Shown here piece after piece: positions 7,964 to 14,979 of a DNA stretch of 41,470 nucleotides; the stretch's first letter is position 1, and each line of letters opens with the position of its first letter. Where the stretch lies: contig JAFSNA010000112.1 of assembly GCA_017447645.1 (NCBI GenBank), positions 1 to 41,470 on the forward strand. The letters run 5' to 3'. A program made the translations under genes and the position numbers. The DNA is from Oscillospiraceae bacterium. GTDB taxonomy: Bacteria; Bacillota; Clostridia; Oscillospirales; Oscillospiraceae. The notes under the pieces were generated by a model. The model did no database searches. It was not told where the DNA came from and was given only the letters and a program-made list of their open reading frames with translations.

Positions 7964-7994
7964 GCAGAAAGAAAAACGAACGGAGGACTCCACC

Positions 7995-8471
7995 ATGGAC
8001 ATGAAAATCATATGGGCGGCCGCGATCTTTTTCGGCGGCTGGCTCTTTTCCTATCTTTTTGTCAGGCAGCTTGCTTTCAACTTCCGGATCGCCTATCCGA
8101 TGATCAGGAAACTGCGCACGAAGGATAAGGATCTGATCGCTCCGGGCGCCGACAAGTATACGAACATCTCGGTCATCGTCAGCGCGTTTGTGATCCTGCT
8201 CATCTTTTTTGTCGTCACCTTCTTCTGCAGGACCCGTCTGCATCTGCTCATCGGCTTCTATTTCGGCGTGGTCTCCGCCTTCTTGCTCTTCTTGCCCCGT
8301 CTGAAGATCACCGAGCGCGCCACCTTTGATCTGTTCTGCTCGGCTTACTCCCGCTTCATCCCGGACGACGAGCTGCGCACCGCCATGTACGAGCGTGACC
8401 CCAAGGGAATCCGCAGGCGTCTCCGCGCTCTGGACCAGGACGATTCCATCATACCGACCTTTCCCGGCTGA
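7995..8471 (+). CDS. Small membrane protein of unknown function
   Basis: A 158-residue protein I do not recognise. Three hydrophobic segments are visible: about residues 5-21 (IWAAAIFFGGWLFSYLF), 54-74 (ISVIVSAFVILLIFFVVTFF) and 79-98 (LLIGFYFGVVSAFLLFLP). The C-terminal 60 residues are soluble and charged, with YSRFIPDDELRTAMYERDP and an arginine-rich stretch. The ATG at 7995 has GGAGGA 8 bases upstream. It is one of only four plus-strand genes, has its own promoter and a terminator, and thus is a single-gene unit beside the spoIIIA locus. Confidence 0.8.
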   Translation: MDMKIIWAAAIFFGGWLFSYLFVRQLAFNFRIAYPMIRKLRTKDKDLIAPGADKYTNISVIVSAFVILLIFFVVTFFCRTRLHLLIGFYFGVVSAFLLFLPRLKITERATFDLFCSAYSRFIPDDELRTAMYERDPKGIRRRLRALDQDDSIIPTFPG

Positions 8472-8485
8472 ACAATAAAACAAGC

Positions 8486-8520
8486 AAGGCTCACGGTCCG
8501 TTTGAACCGTGAGCCTTTTC
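8486..8520. terminator. Bidirectional terminator between the 7995 gene and the DUF218 gene
   Basis: A 12-base perfect stem AAGGCTCACGGT / ACCGTGAGCCTT (8486-8497 with 8506-8517) followed by TTTTC on the plus strand; the converging DUF218 gene ends at 8542, so it may serve both. Confidence 0.85.
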
Positions 8521-8541
8521 TTTTATCTCCGCAGACGCGGA

Positions 8542-9585
8542 TCAAGTCATGTAAAACAGCCAGTAGAGGATCGGGCCGACCACCAGCAGCAAATACCCGG
8601 CAAGAGAGACCGTCAAATAGCGCTTTCTGCTGTAAACGGCGATGAATTCCCGAATGACGGCGCTCGGCCAGTAATAGGCGGCGACGGGCGCGCCGAAGCC
8701 GGTGCAGGGGAAAGAGAGCTCATGCGCGATCCATACGCATCGGAAAATGTGATAACCGCTCGTGACAAGGGCGATCCGTCCGCCGCCGCCCCGCTCGAGC
8801 AGCAGTTGATCCGTAAAGCGAAGGTTCTCCCTGGTGGAGTGGCTTTGATCCTCCATCAGGATGCGCTCCCCGGGGACGCCCCTCTCCAGGAGATAGCCGC
8901 GCATGGCCGAGGCCTCCGAGACCGTTTCGTCGCTCCCCTTCCCGCCGCTGACGACGAGCAGAGCCTTTTCCCCGCTTCTGCGGTAGAGCTTCAGCGCAAG
9001 ATCCAGGCGGCGCGCCAGGATGCGCGAGATCTGATCGCCGCGGATCAGCGCGCAGCCGTGTACGATCACGGTGTCGAACACTCTCTTCCGCGGCAGGACG
9101 GGCAGCAGCAGCATATACAGCACAAAAGCCAGCAGCAGCGCCGCGGCATAAAAAACGGTGGCTCCGATCAGCAGCAGGACCGGGCGGTGGAGCACGGAAA
9201 GAAAGTCGAAAGAATCCCGCAGGAGACAAAGCACGGAGGCGATCTCCCCCGCCGCGATCACCAGCCCCATCAGCAGCGGCAGGCAGCTGGACAGGCTGAG
9301 GGATTCCCGCCTGAGGATAACGACGCCGTTCCAGATGAGCAGGATCGGCACGAGAAAGAGCATGACGCTGACGGCCAGCACGCTCACGCGCAGGATCTCC
9401 TCCGCGCCGTCGACCATCGCTGAGACCGCCGCCGGGACGAGCGTCAGCAGGCTGAAAAGCAAAAGGAAGCTGTTGCTCAGCCGATAGGGCCGCAGCAGCG
9501 AGAAAAGGAAGAATGCGCACAGAAAAACAAGAAAGATGCCCAGCAATACCCGCGTATCGGCGAGCATGCGCAGCTGCTGCTCCAT
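8542..9585 (-). CDS. Membrane protein with DUF218 (YdcF/SanA-like) domain
   Basis: A 347-residue protein. The N-terminal half has about six hydrophobic segments (residues 10-165). The C-terminal half is the DUF218 domain: FDTVIVHGCALIRGD, then LLVVSGGKGSDETVSEA, MRGYLLERGVP and SHSTRENLRF, with IALVTSGYHIFRC, which is the usual order of blocks in YdcF/SanA proteins. A final hydrophobic segment lies at the C-end. Family members are linked to envelope integrity or vancomycin tolerance, but no enzyme activity is settled. ATG at 9585 has AAAGGAGG 7 bases upstream; a longer frame from 9618 overlaps the promoter and is rejected. Confidence 0.88.
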   Translation of the reverse strand: MEQQLRMLADTRVLLGIFLVFLCAFFLFSLLRPYRLSNSFLLLFSLLTLVPAAVSAMVDGAEEILRVSVLAVSVMLFLVPILLIWNGVVILRRESLSLSSCLPLLMGLVIAAGEIASVLCLLRDSFDFLSVLHRPVLLLIGATVFYAAALLLAFVLYMLLLPVLPRKRVFDTVIVHGCALIRGDQISRILARRLDLALKLYRRSGEKALLVVSGGKGSDETVSEASAMRGYLLERGVPGERILMEDQSHSTRENLRFTDQLLLERGGGGRIALVTSGYHIFRCVWIAHELSFPCTGFGAPVAAYYWPSAVIREFIAVYSRKRYLTVSLAGYLLLVVGPILYWLFYMT

Positions 9586-9616
9586 GCTTTTTCCTCCTTT
9601 CCCGCCGGATATGCTC

Positions 9617-9645
9617 ATTATAGCAGAGCGGTTCGTTCAATTCCA
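9617..9645 (-). promoter_or_regulatory. Predicted sigma-A promoter of the DUF218 gene
   Basis: A consensus TATAAT (9622-9617) on the minus strand with a weak -35 (TGGAAT, 9645-9640) at 17 bases. It lies just past the tRNA terminator and 32 bases before the ATG. Confidence 0.5.
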
Positions 9646-9670
9646 GTCCCAATACGGTCTTTGACCGTTC

Positions 9671-9707
9671 AAAAAAATAAAGCTCCGTGTTAAGAACACG
9701 GAGCTTT
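9671..9707 (-). terminator. Terminator of the tRNA-Thr gene
   Basis: A 13-base perfect stem AAAGCTCCGTGTT / AACACGGAGCTTT (9679-9691 with 9695-9707) with loop AAG; on the minus strand it is followed by a T run (9678-9671). It begins 5 bases after the tRNA 3' end. Confidence 0.9.
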
Positions 9708-9711
9708 ATTC

Positions 9712-9787
9712 TGGAGCTGGCAATGTGACTCGAACACACGACCTGCTGATTACGAATCAGCTGCTCTACCGACTGAGCTATGCCAGC
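9712..9787 (-). tRNA. tRNA-Thr (anticodon CGT)
   Basis: Read on the minus strand: acceptor GCTGGCA pairs with TGCCAGC, D-arm AGCTCAGTCGGTAGAGC, anticodon stem CTGAT/ATCAG with loop TTCGTAA (anticodon CGT, reads ACG), T-arm GTGTGTTCGAGTCACAT, then discriminator T and an encoded CCA (9714-9712). 76 bases with the CCA. It has its own promoter and terminator. Confidence 0.97.
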
Positions 9788-9815
9788 ACGGCGGTCTTTC
9801 CCGACCGCAAGCGGT

Positions 9816-9844
9816 ATTGTAGCATAAAAGAAAACGCAAGTCAA
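9816..9844 (-). promoter_or_regulatory. Promoter of the tRNA-Thr gene
   Basis: TTGACT (9844-9839), a 17-base spacer and TACAAT (9821-9816) with TGC in front (extended -10), 28 bases before the tRNA 5' end. One of the strongest promoter matches in the window. Confidence 0.8.
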
Positions 9845-10230
9845 CCATATCTTATCCGAAAAAAGAGAGAGAAAAGAAAGCCGGCGGCGGGGATCAATTA
9901 CGGTCTGTATTCGCGGGCAAGAAACAGACGTTTGCCGCGAAAAACGCCCGCGGATTTGGTCGTTTTTTCCGAGGGAAAAGAAAAATGCGGGAACTTTTCG
10001 GCGGAGATCAAAGCGATGAAAAGCAGGAAAAAAAGTTACATAATCGAAAAGAGTAATTTGTTTGCAAATAGTTATCAACATTGTCAACAGACTTTTCCAC
10101 ATGCTTTTTTTGTTGAGATCAGTCGCCTCTTATCGTCTTTTACCAAAAAATGTCGAAGCCGCAAGCCGTTGATGGTTACAAAAAAGAAACATCAATTAGT
10201 TTACATAATGTTGCAATCTCTCTTCCGGGA
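9845..10230. other. AT-rich intergenic spacer with three DnaA-box-like sites
   Basis: About 390 bases between the tRNA promoter and the end of radC with no believable gene; base composition is clearly more AT-rich than the neighbours. Three nonamers stand close together on the plus strand: TTATCAACA (10072-10080), TTGTCAACA (10081-10089) and TTTTCCACA (10093-10101). The first and third each differ by one base from the DnaA box TTATCCACA; the middle one by two. I see no other gene or hairpin terminator. Confidence 0.45.
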
Positions 10231-10905
10231 TCACAGCATGCCGGATTGGGCAAAAGACACATAATCCCCGTCCGCGACGACGATATGATCCATCAGGCGG
10301 ATCTCCATCAGCTGAAGGGCTTTTTTCAGCTCCTGCGTAAACATCCTGTCCTCGACCGAGGGGATCGCGAAGCCAGCCGGATGGTTGTGCGCGAGGACGA
10401 CCTTGGCGCTGCGGCGGCGTACGGCCTCGTCGACGATCTTGCGGATGCTGACATTGACGGAGCTGAGCGTACCCGTTGCGACGTGCGTACAGCAGATCAC
10501 GCCGCCGCGCCCGTTCAGGCACAGCAGATAGGCCTTTTCCTCCGTCTCATACTGCAGGATCGGCACAAAGTATTTGCCCGCGTCCTTGCTCGAGCAAATG
10601 AAGCCCTTTTCCTGCGAGGGCGAGTTCACATAGCGGCGCAGCGCCTCGCGCACGGTTTTAAGAAAAAGCGATGCGTTCTCCCCGATCCCCTCGATCTGCT
10701 GCAGGTCGGACACGTCGGCATCCAGAACGCCGCGGAGCGTTACATAGCGGTCCAGCAACGCGTGGGCGAGCTCGTTCGTGTCGCTGCGCGGGATCGCGTA
10801 ATACAACAGCATCTCAAGAAACTGTACGTCGCTCAGGCTCTCGCCGCCGTGTTCGGCGAACTGCCGCTTCAATCTCTGTCGGTGTCCGTCGTGGACCGAG
10901 CTCAT
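10231..10905 (-). CDS. radC: RadC family protein (JAMM/MPN+ domain)
   Basis: A 224-residue protein with an N-terminal helix-hairpin-helix part (about residues 40-90; DLQQIEGIGENASLFLK) and a JAMM domain (about 105-224). The metal-binding pattern is complete: VVLAHNHPAG followed by S-V-E-D (HxHx7SxxD). The family was once tied to repair, but its true role is unknown. ATG at 10905 has AGAGGAG 8 bases upstream, better than the GTG three codons earlier. It is the last gene of the uvrB-polA-rimI-tsaD-radC run, 27 bases after tsaD. Confidence 0.93.
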   Translation of the reverse strand: MSSVHDGHRQRLKRQFAEHGGESLSDVQFLEMLLYYAIPRSDTNELAHALLDRYVTLRGVLDADVSDLQQIEGIGENASLFLKTVREALRRYVNSPSQEKGFICSSKDAGKYFVPILQYETEEKAYLLCLNGRGGVICCTHVATGTLSSVNVSIRKIVDEAVRRRSAKVVLAHNHPAGFAIPSVEDRMFTQELKKALQLMEIRLMDHIVVADGDYVSFAQSGML

Positions 10906-10932
10906 GCTCTTCACTCCTCTGTCTGCGTTCTA

Positions 10933-11949
10933 TTATCGGTAGGATGCGTTCAGGTCCATCGTGGCAAAGGCGTTGAGATCGCTCCCCGCCCGTGTGCCGG
11001 CGAGGTATTCGTAATAGCCCTGCGCGGCGATCATCGCTCCGTTGTCTCCGCAGAGCTTCAGCGGCGGGATGAACAGCTGCAGCCCTTCCTTCTCCGCCGC
11101 GGCCCTGAAGTCGGCGCGGATGCGGGAGTTGGCCGCGACGCCTCCGGCGACGACCAGCTTGTCCCTTCCCTTTTCCTTCGCCGCAGCGATCGTGCGCGGC
11201 ACCAGGCTCTCGCTCACGGCTCGGGTAAAGGATGCCGCCAGCGCGGCGCGGTCAAGCTTCTCGCCCTTCTGCTCGGCGTTGTGGACAAGATTGATCACCG
11301 CGGTCTTGAGGCCGGAAAAGCTCATGTCATAGGGATGGTCGGCCACGTGCGCGATCGGGAAAACGTATTTCGTATCGTCTCCGCCGCGGGACAGCTCGTC
11401 GATCGGCTTTCCGCCGGGATAGGGCAGCCCCAGCACGCGAGCAGTCTTGTCAAAGCACTCGCCCGCCGCGTCGTCGCGCGTCTGGCCGAGGATCTCCATG
11501 TCGGTGTAGTCTCTGACGTCCACAAGCAGCGTGTTGCCGCCGGAGATCGCCAGGCAGAGGAAGGGCGGCTCCAGCTCCGGGTAGGCCAGATAGTTGGCCG
11601 CGATATGTCCGCGGATATGATGCACCGGGATCAGCGGCACGCCCAGCGCGAGCGCGGCAGCCTTGGCGAAATTCACGCCCACCAGCACCGCGCCGATCAG
11701 ACCGGGCGCATAGCTCACCGCCACGGCGTCGATGTCTTTTCTCGTCAGGGACGCGCTCTCGAGCGCTCGATCCGTCAACAGATAGATCGACTCGACATGA
11801 CAGCGCGAGGCGATCTCCGGCACGACGCCGCCGTAAACGGCGTGCAGGTCGGCCTGAGAAAAGATCTGATCGCTCAGGATCCGTCTCCCGTCCTCGACGA
11901 TCGCGGCGGCAGTCTCGTCACAGGTGGATTCAAAGGCAAGTATCTTCAT
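10933..11949 (-). CDS. tsaD: tRNA N6-adenosine threonylcarbamoyltransferase
   Basis: A 338-residue protein that moves the threonylcarbamoyl group to A37 of tRNAs reading ANN codons (t6A), working with TsaB and TsaE, which are not in this window. Seen: MKILAFESTCDETAAAIVED at the start, the metal motif HHIRGHIAANYL, LCLAISGGNTLLV, and FSGLKTAV; VAGGVAANSRIR near the C-end. All are hallmark TsaD blocks. ATG at 11949 is chosen for fit to the family's conserved start (GAGGG upstream); ATG at 11961 is the alternative. It overlaps the end of rimI by 20 bases. Confidence 0.95.
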   Translation of the reverse strand: MKILAFESTCDETAAAIVEDGRRILSDQIFSQADLHAVYGGVVPEIASRCHVESIYLLTDRALESASLTRKDIDAVAVSYAPGLIGAVLVGVNFAKAAALALGVPLIPVHHIRGHIAANYLAYPELEPPFLCLAISGGNTLLVDVRDYTDMEILGQTRDDAAGECFDKTARVLGLPYPGGKPIDELSRGGDDTKYVFPIAHVADHPYDMSFSGLKTAVINLVHNAEQKGEKLDRAALAASFTRAVSESLVPRTIAAAKEKGRDKLVVAGGVAANSRIRADFRAAAEKEGLQLFIPPLKLCGDNGAMIAAQGYYEYLAGTRAGSDLNAFATMDLNASYR

Positions 11950-12412
11950 GTTTTCCCTCATCTTTTCCACGGAAAAATCTTGTCATGAGCAGGGCGTCCT
12001 CTCTGGGACGCTCATAATAATCCCGCCGGAGCCCGACAGGCTGAAAAGCCTCGGCGGCATAGAGCGCGATCGCGCTCTCGTTGTGCGCGCGGACTTCGAG
12101 CGTGACGAAGGAGAGCTCTCTTTTCTCCGCGCGGCGGAGCATCTCCTTTACCAGCGCGCGTCCGATCCCGCGGCGGCGCGCCTCCGGCGCGACGGCGACG
12201 TTGGAGATATAGCCCTCGTCGAGCACCGTCATCATCCCGATATAGCCCAGCACCTCTCCGCCTTCGGAAACGGCGGCGAGGAATTCGTGCCGCTCGTCCG
12301 GCAGCTCGGCGCGCAGCTGTTCGCGCGTTCAGGGCAGCGAGAAGCAGGCTTTTTCCAGCTCTTCCAACGCGCTGAGATCGGCCTCGGCGGCGTTGCGGAT
12401 CAAGTATTCCAT
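11930..12412 (-). pseudogene. rimI: Ribosomal protein S18-alanine N-acetyltransferase, interrupted by an in-frame TGA
   Basis: A GNAT-fold acetyltransferase of 160 codons. From ATG at 12412 (GGAGG 11 bases upstream, 3 bases after the polA stop) it reads MEYLIRNAAEADLSALEE through KACFSLP, then TGA at codon 28 (12331-12329), then without a frame change TREQLRAELPDERHEFLAA and on to GYISNVAVAPEARRRGIGRA (the acetyl-CoA loop) and NESAIALYAAEAF. In RimI the residue after this Pro is nearly always Trp (FPWS in E. coli), so a TGG has become TGA by one base. TGA is a normal stop elsewhere in the window. It could be a real nonsense mutation or a sequencing error. Without readthrough the N-terminal part of the fold is lost. 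Confidence 0.85.
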
Positions 12413-12415
12413 CGA

Positions 12416-14971
12416 TCAGTGCGCCTCCGCCCAGCTTCTGCCCGCCTTGGCCTCGCAGGTCAGGGGGACGGAGAAGGACACCGCGCCCTCCATCTCCTCG
12501 TGCAGGATCGTCTTGACGCGCTCGGTCTCCTCTTCCGGGCATTCGGCGATCAGCTCGTCGTGCACCTGAAGGATCAGCTGCGCCTTCAGCCCCTCCGCCC
12601 GCAGCCGCTCCGCGACATGGACCATCGCCAGCTTGATGACGTCGGCCGCCGTGCCCTGGATCGGCATATTCAGCGCCACACGCTCGCCGAAGGCGCGCAT
12701 GTTGAAGTTGCCGCTCTTGAGCTCCGGCAGCTCGCGGCGACGGCCGAAGAGCGTCGAGACGTAACCGTCCGCCTTCGCCTGCTCCACGACGCGCTTCATA
12801 TAATCGCGCACGCCGTGATACTTTTCGAGATAGGCCTCCATATATTCCTTCGCCTCGTAGGGGCGGACGTGGATGTCCTGCGCCAGCGAAAAAGCGGAGA
12901 TCCCGTAGACGATGCCGAAATTGACCGCCTTGGCGCGGCTGCGCAGCGTGGGCGTGACCTCGGCAAGCGGCACGTTGAAGACCTTCGAGGCCGTGACGGC
13001 ATGGAAATCCTCACCGCTGAGAAAGGCCTCGCGCATCGTCTCGTCGCCGGAGATATGCGCCAGCAGGCGCAGCTCGATCTGGCTGTAATCCGCGTCGACC
13101 AGCATATTTCCGGGCGCGGCGACGAACATGCGGCGGATCTGCGCTCCGAGGGACCTGCGGATCGGGATATTCTGCAGGTTCGGCTCGGTGGAAGAAAGGC
13201 GGCCTGTCGCCGTGACGGTCATCTGAAAGCTGGTGTGTATCCTGCCGTCGGGCGCGATCACCTTCAGCAGGCCCTCGGCGTAAGTCGATTTGAGCTTGGT
13301 GAGCATGCGGTAGTCGAGGATCTCGCCGACGATCTCATGCTTGCCGACGAGTTTTTCCAGCACCTCGGCGTTGGTGCTCCAGCCGGTCTTGGTCTTTTTG
13401 CCCGAGGGCAGCATCAGCTCCTCGAAGAGCACCTCTCCGAGCTGCTTGGGCGAGTTGATGTTGAACTCGTGCCCCGCGCGGCTCCAGATGCTGCGCTGAA
13501 GCTGATCGATCTGCTCGTTGAGGCTTTCTCCGAACTCGTACAGAGCCCGCCGGTCCACCAGAAAACCCTTGCGCTCCATCTCCGCCAGCACGCGGCAGAG
13601 CGGAAGCTCAGCAGAATAATAGAGCTGATCCATCCCCAGCTCCGCAAGCTTTTGCTCCATCGGCGCGTAAAGGCGCCAGATCGCCTCCGCCCCGGCGTAT
13701 TCGCCGCCGAGATAACGCGCGCTGAGGCGCGAGAGCGAATAATCCCCGTCCGTCGCGTCCAGCAGATAGCCGCCGAGCGCCGTGTCGAATACGAAACCGC
13801 CGCAGTCCAGGCCCTCGTCCAGGAGCAGGCGCATGAGATCCTTGACCTGATGCGCGAGGAGCTTCTTTTTCACGATCCGGCGCAGCAGCTCGTTATATGC
13901 ATCGCCGCAGGAGAGAAAGCTCGCCGCCCAGACAGTCTCCCCGTCGCAGAGCTCGACGCTTTCAAGCGCGTCGACTGACCAGAGCGCAAGCGTCTGCTTT
14001 TTTTCAAGCGCGGCGCAGAGGCTCCGCGCCTCCTCTTCGGAAGAGAGCTCGACGCGTTCCATGCGCGCCTGCTTTTCCTCTTCCGCTTCCGCGGCAGCGG
14101 AGGGCGTGATGTTCCATTTTTCGATAAACTTATTGAAACCGAGGCGCTTGAACAGCGGATAGAGCGCGTCGGTATACTCTCCGTGCCAGAGCTCGTCCTC
14201 GGGCGTAAAGCTCATCGGCACCTCGCGGAAGATCGTGGCGAGCCAATACGAGAACTTTGCGCTCTCCTCGCCTTCGGCGAGCTTTTTGCGCACGCCCTCC
14301 TTGATCTCAAGCGCGCCGAGATCGGCGTAGATCTGCTCGATGCCGCCGTAGCGACGCACCAGGTCCATCGCCGTCTTCTCGCCGATCCCGGGCACGCCGG
14401 GGATGTTGTCGGAGCTGTCGCCCATCAGGGCCTTGAGGTCGACCATCTTTCTGCTCGAAAAGCCGTATTCCTCTTCAAAGCGCTGCGGCGTATAGAAGAT
14501 CGTATCCGTCTGTCCCTTCGCCGTCCGCACGTTGCAGACGGTCGTCTGATCGGAGATGAGCTGCAGCGAGTCCTTGTCGCCGGAGACGACCGTACAGCTC
14601 CAGAGCCGTTCCTCGCAGCGGGAAGCGACGGTGCCGAGAATGTCGTCCGCTTCATAGCCCGGGATCTCAAAACGGCGGATCCCCATCGCGTCGAGCACGT
14701 CTTTCAAAACGGGCATCTGCGCGGCCAGCTCCTCCGGCATCGGCCTGCGCTGGGCCTTGTAGCCCTCGTAGGCGCGGTGGCGGAAGGTCGGCTCCCTGCG
14801 GTCGAAGGCGACGCACAGCGCGTCCGGTCTGACCTCGTCGAGCAGGCGCTGCAGGATCGCGAGAAAACCGTATACCGCGTTCGTCGGCGTCCCGTCGGGC
14901 GCGCTGAGCGGCCGCACCCCGTAAAAGGCGCGGTTGACGATGCTGTTGCCGTCCAGGATCATAAGGTTCAT
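12416..14971 (-). CDS. polA: DNA polymerase I
   Basis: An 851-residue protein. N-terminal 5'-nuclease (about 1-290): MILDGNSIVNRAFYG, VAFDRREPTFRH, GYEADDILGTVA, LMGDSSDNIPGVPGIGEKTA. Middle domain (about 300-460) lacks the Asp-x-Glu and other proofreading residues, so it is probably inactive. C-terminal polymerase: motif A DADYSQIELRLLAHISGD, motif B RSRAKAVNFGIVYGIS, motif C LQVHDELIAECP, all intact. It works in Okazaki fragment maturation and excision repair, which fits its place directly after uvrB. ATG at 14971 (GAGGATGTCT before it) is used; GTG at 14983 overlapping the uvrB stop is also possible. Confidence 0.96.
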   Translation of the reverse strand: MNLMILDGNSIVNRAFYGVRPLSAPDGTPTNAVYGFLAILQRLLDEVRPDALCVAFDRREPTFRHRAYEGYKAQRRPMPEELAAQMPVLKDVLDAMGIRRFEIPGYEADDILGTVASRCEERLWSCTVVSGDKDSLQLISDQTTVCNVRTAKGQTDTIFYTPQRFEEEYGFSSRKMVDLKALMGDSSDNIPGVPGIGEKTAMDLVRRYGGIEQIYADLGALEIKEGVRKKLAEGEESAKFSYWLATIFREVPMSFTPEDELWHGEYTDALYPLFKRLGFNKFIEKWNITPSAAAEAEEEKQARMERVELSSEEEARSLCAALEKKQTLALWSVDALESVELCDGETVWAASFLSCGDAYNELLRRIVKKKLLAHQVKDLMRLLLDEGLDCGGFVFDTALGGYLLDATDGDYSLSRLSARYLGGEYAGAEAIWRLYAPMEQKLAELGMDQLYYSAELPLCRVLAEMERKGFLVDRRALYEFGESLNEQIDQLQRSIWSRAGHEFNINSPKQLGEVLFEELMLPSGKKTKTGWSTNAEVLEKLVGKHEIVGEILDYRMLTKLKSTYAEGLLKVIAPDGRIHTSFQMTVTATGRLSSTEPNLQNIPIRRSLGAQIRRMFVAAPGNMLVDADYSQIELRLLAHISGDETMREAFLSGEDFHAVTASKVFNVPLAEVTPTLRSRAKAVNFGIVYGISAFSLAQDIHVRPYEAKEYMEAYLEKYHGVRDYMKRVVEQAKADGYVSTLFGRRRELPELKSGNFNMRAFGERVALNMPIQGTAADVIKLAMVHVAERLRAEGLKAQLILQVHDELIAECPEEETERVKTILHEEMEGAVSFSVPLTCEAKAGRSWAEAH

Positions 14972-14979
14972 AGACATCC

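Noticed and set aside
9845-10230. Chromosome replication origin at the DnaA-box-like cluster.
   Set aside because: No dnaA, dnaN or other origin genes are near, and genes on both sides point the same way, with no change of strand as expected at an origin.
11930-12412. Use of a changed genetic code (TGA = Trp) to explain the rimI frame.
   Set aside because: TGA ends many genes in this window, including ATGA overlaps at spoIIIAE/AF, xseA/xseB and rnfD/rnfG, so general reassignment is ruled out.
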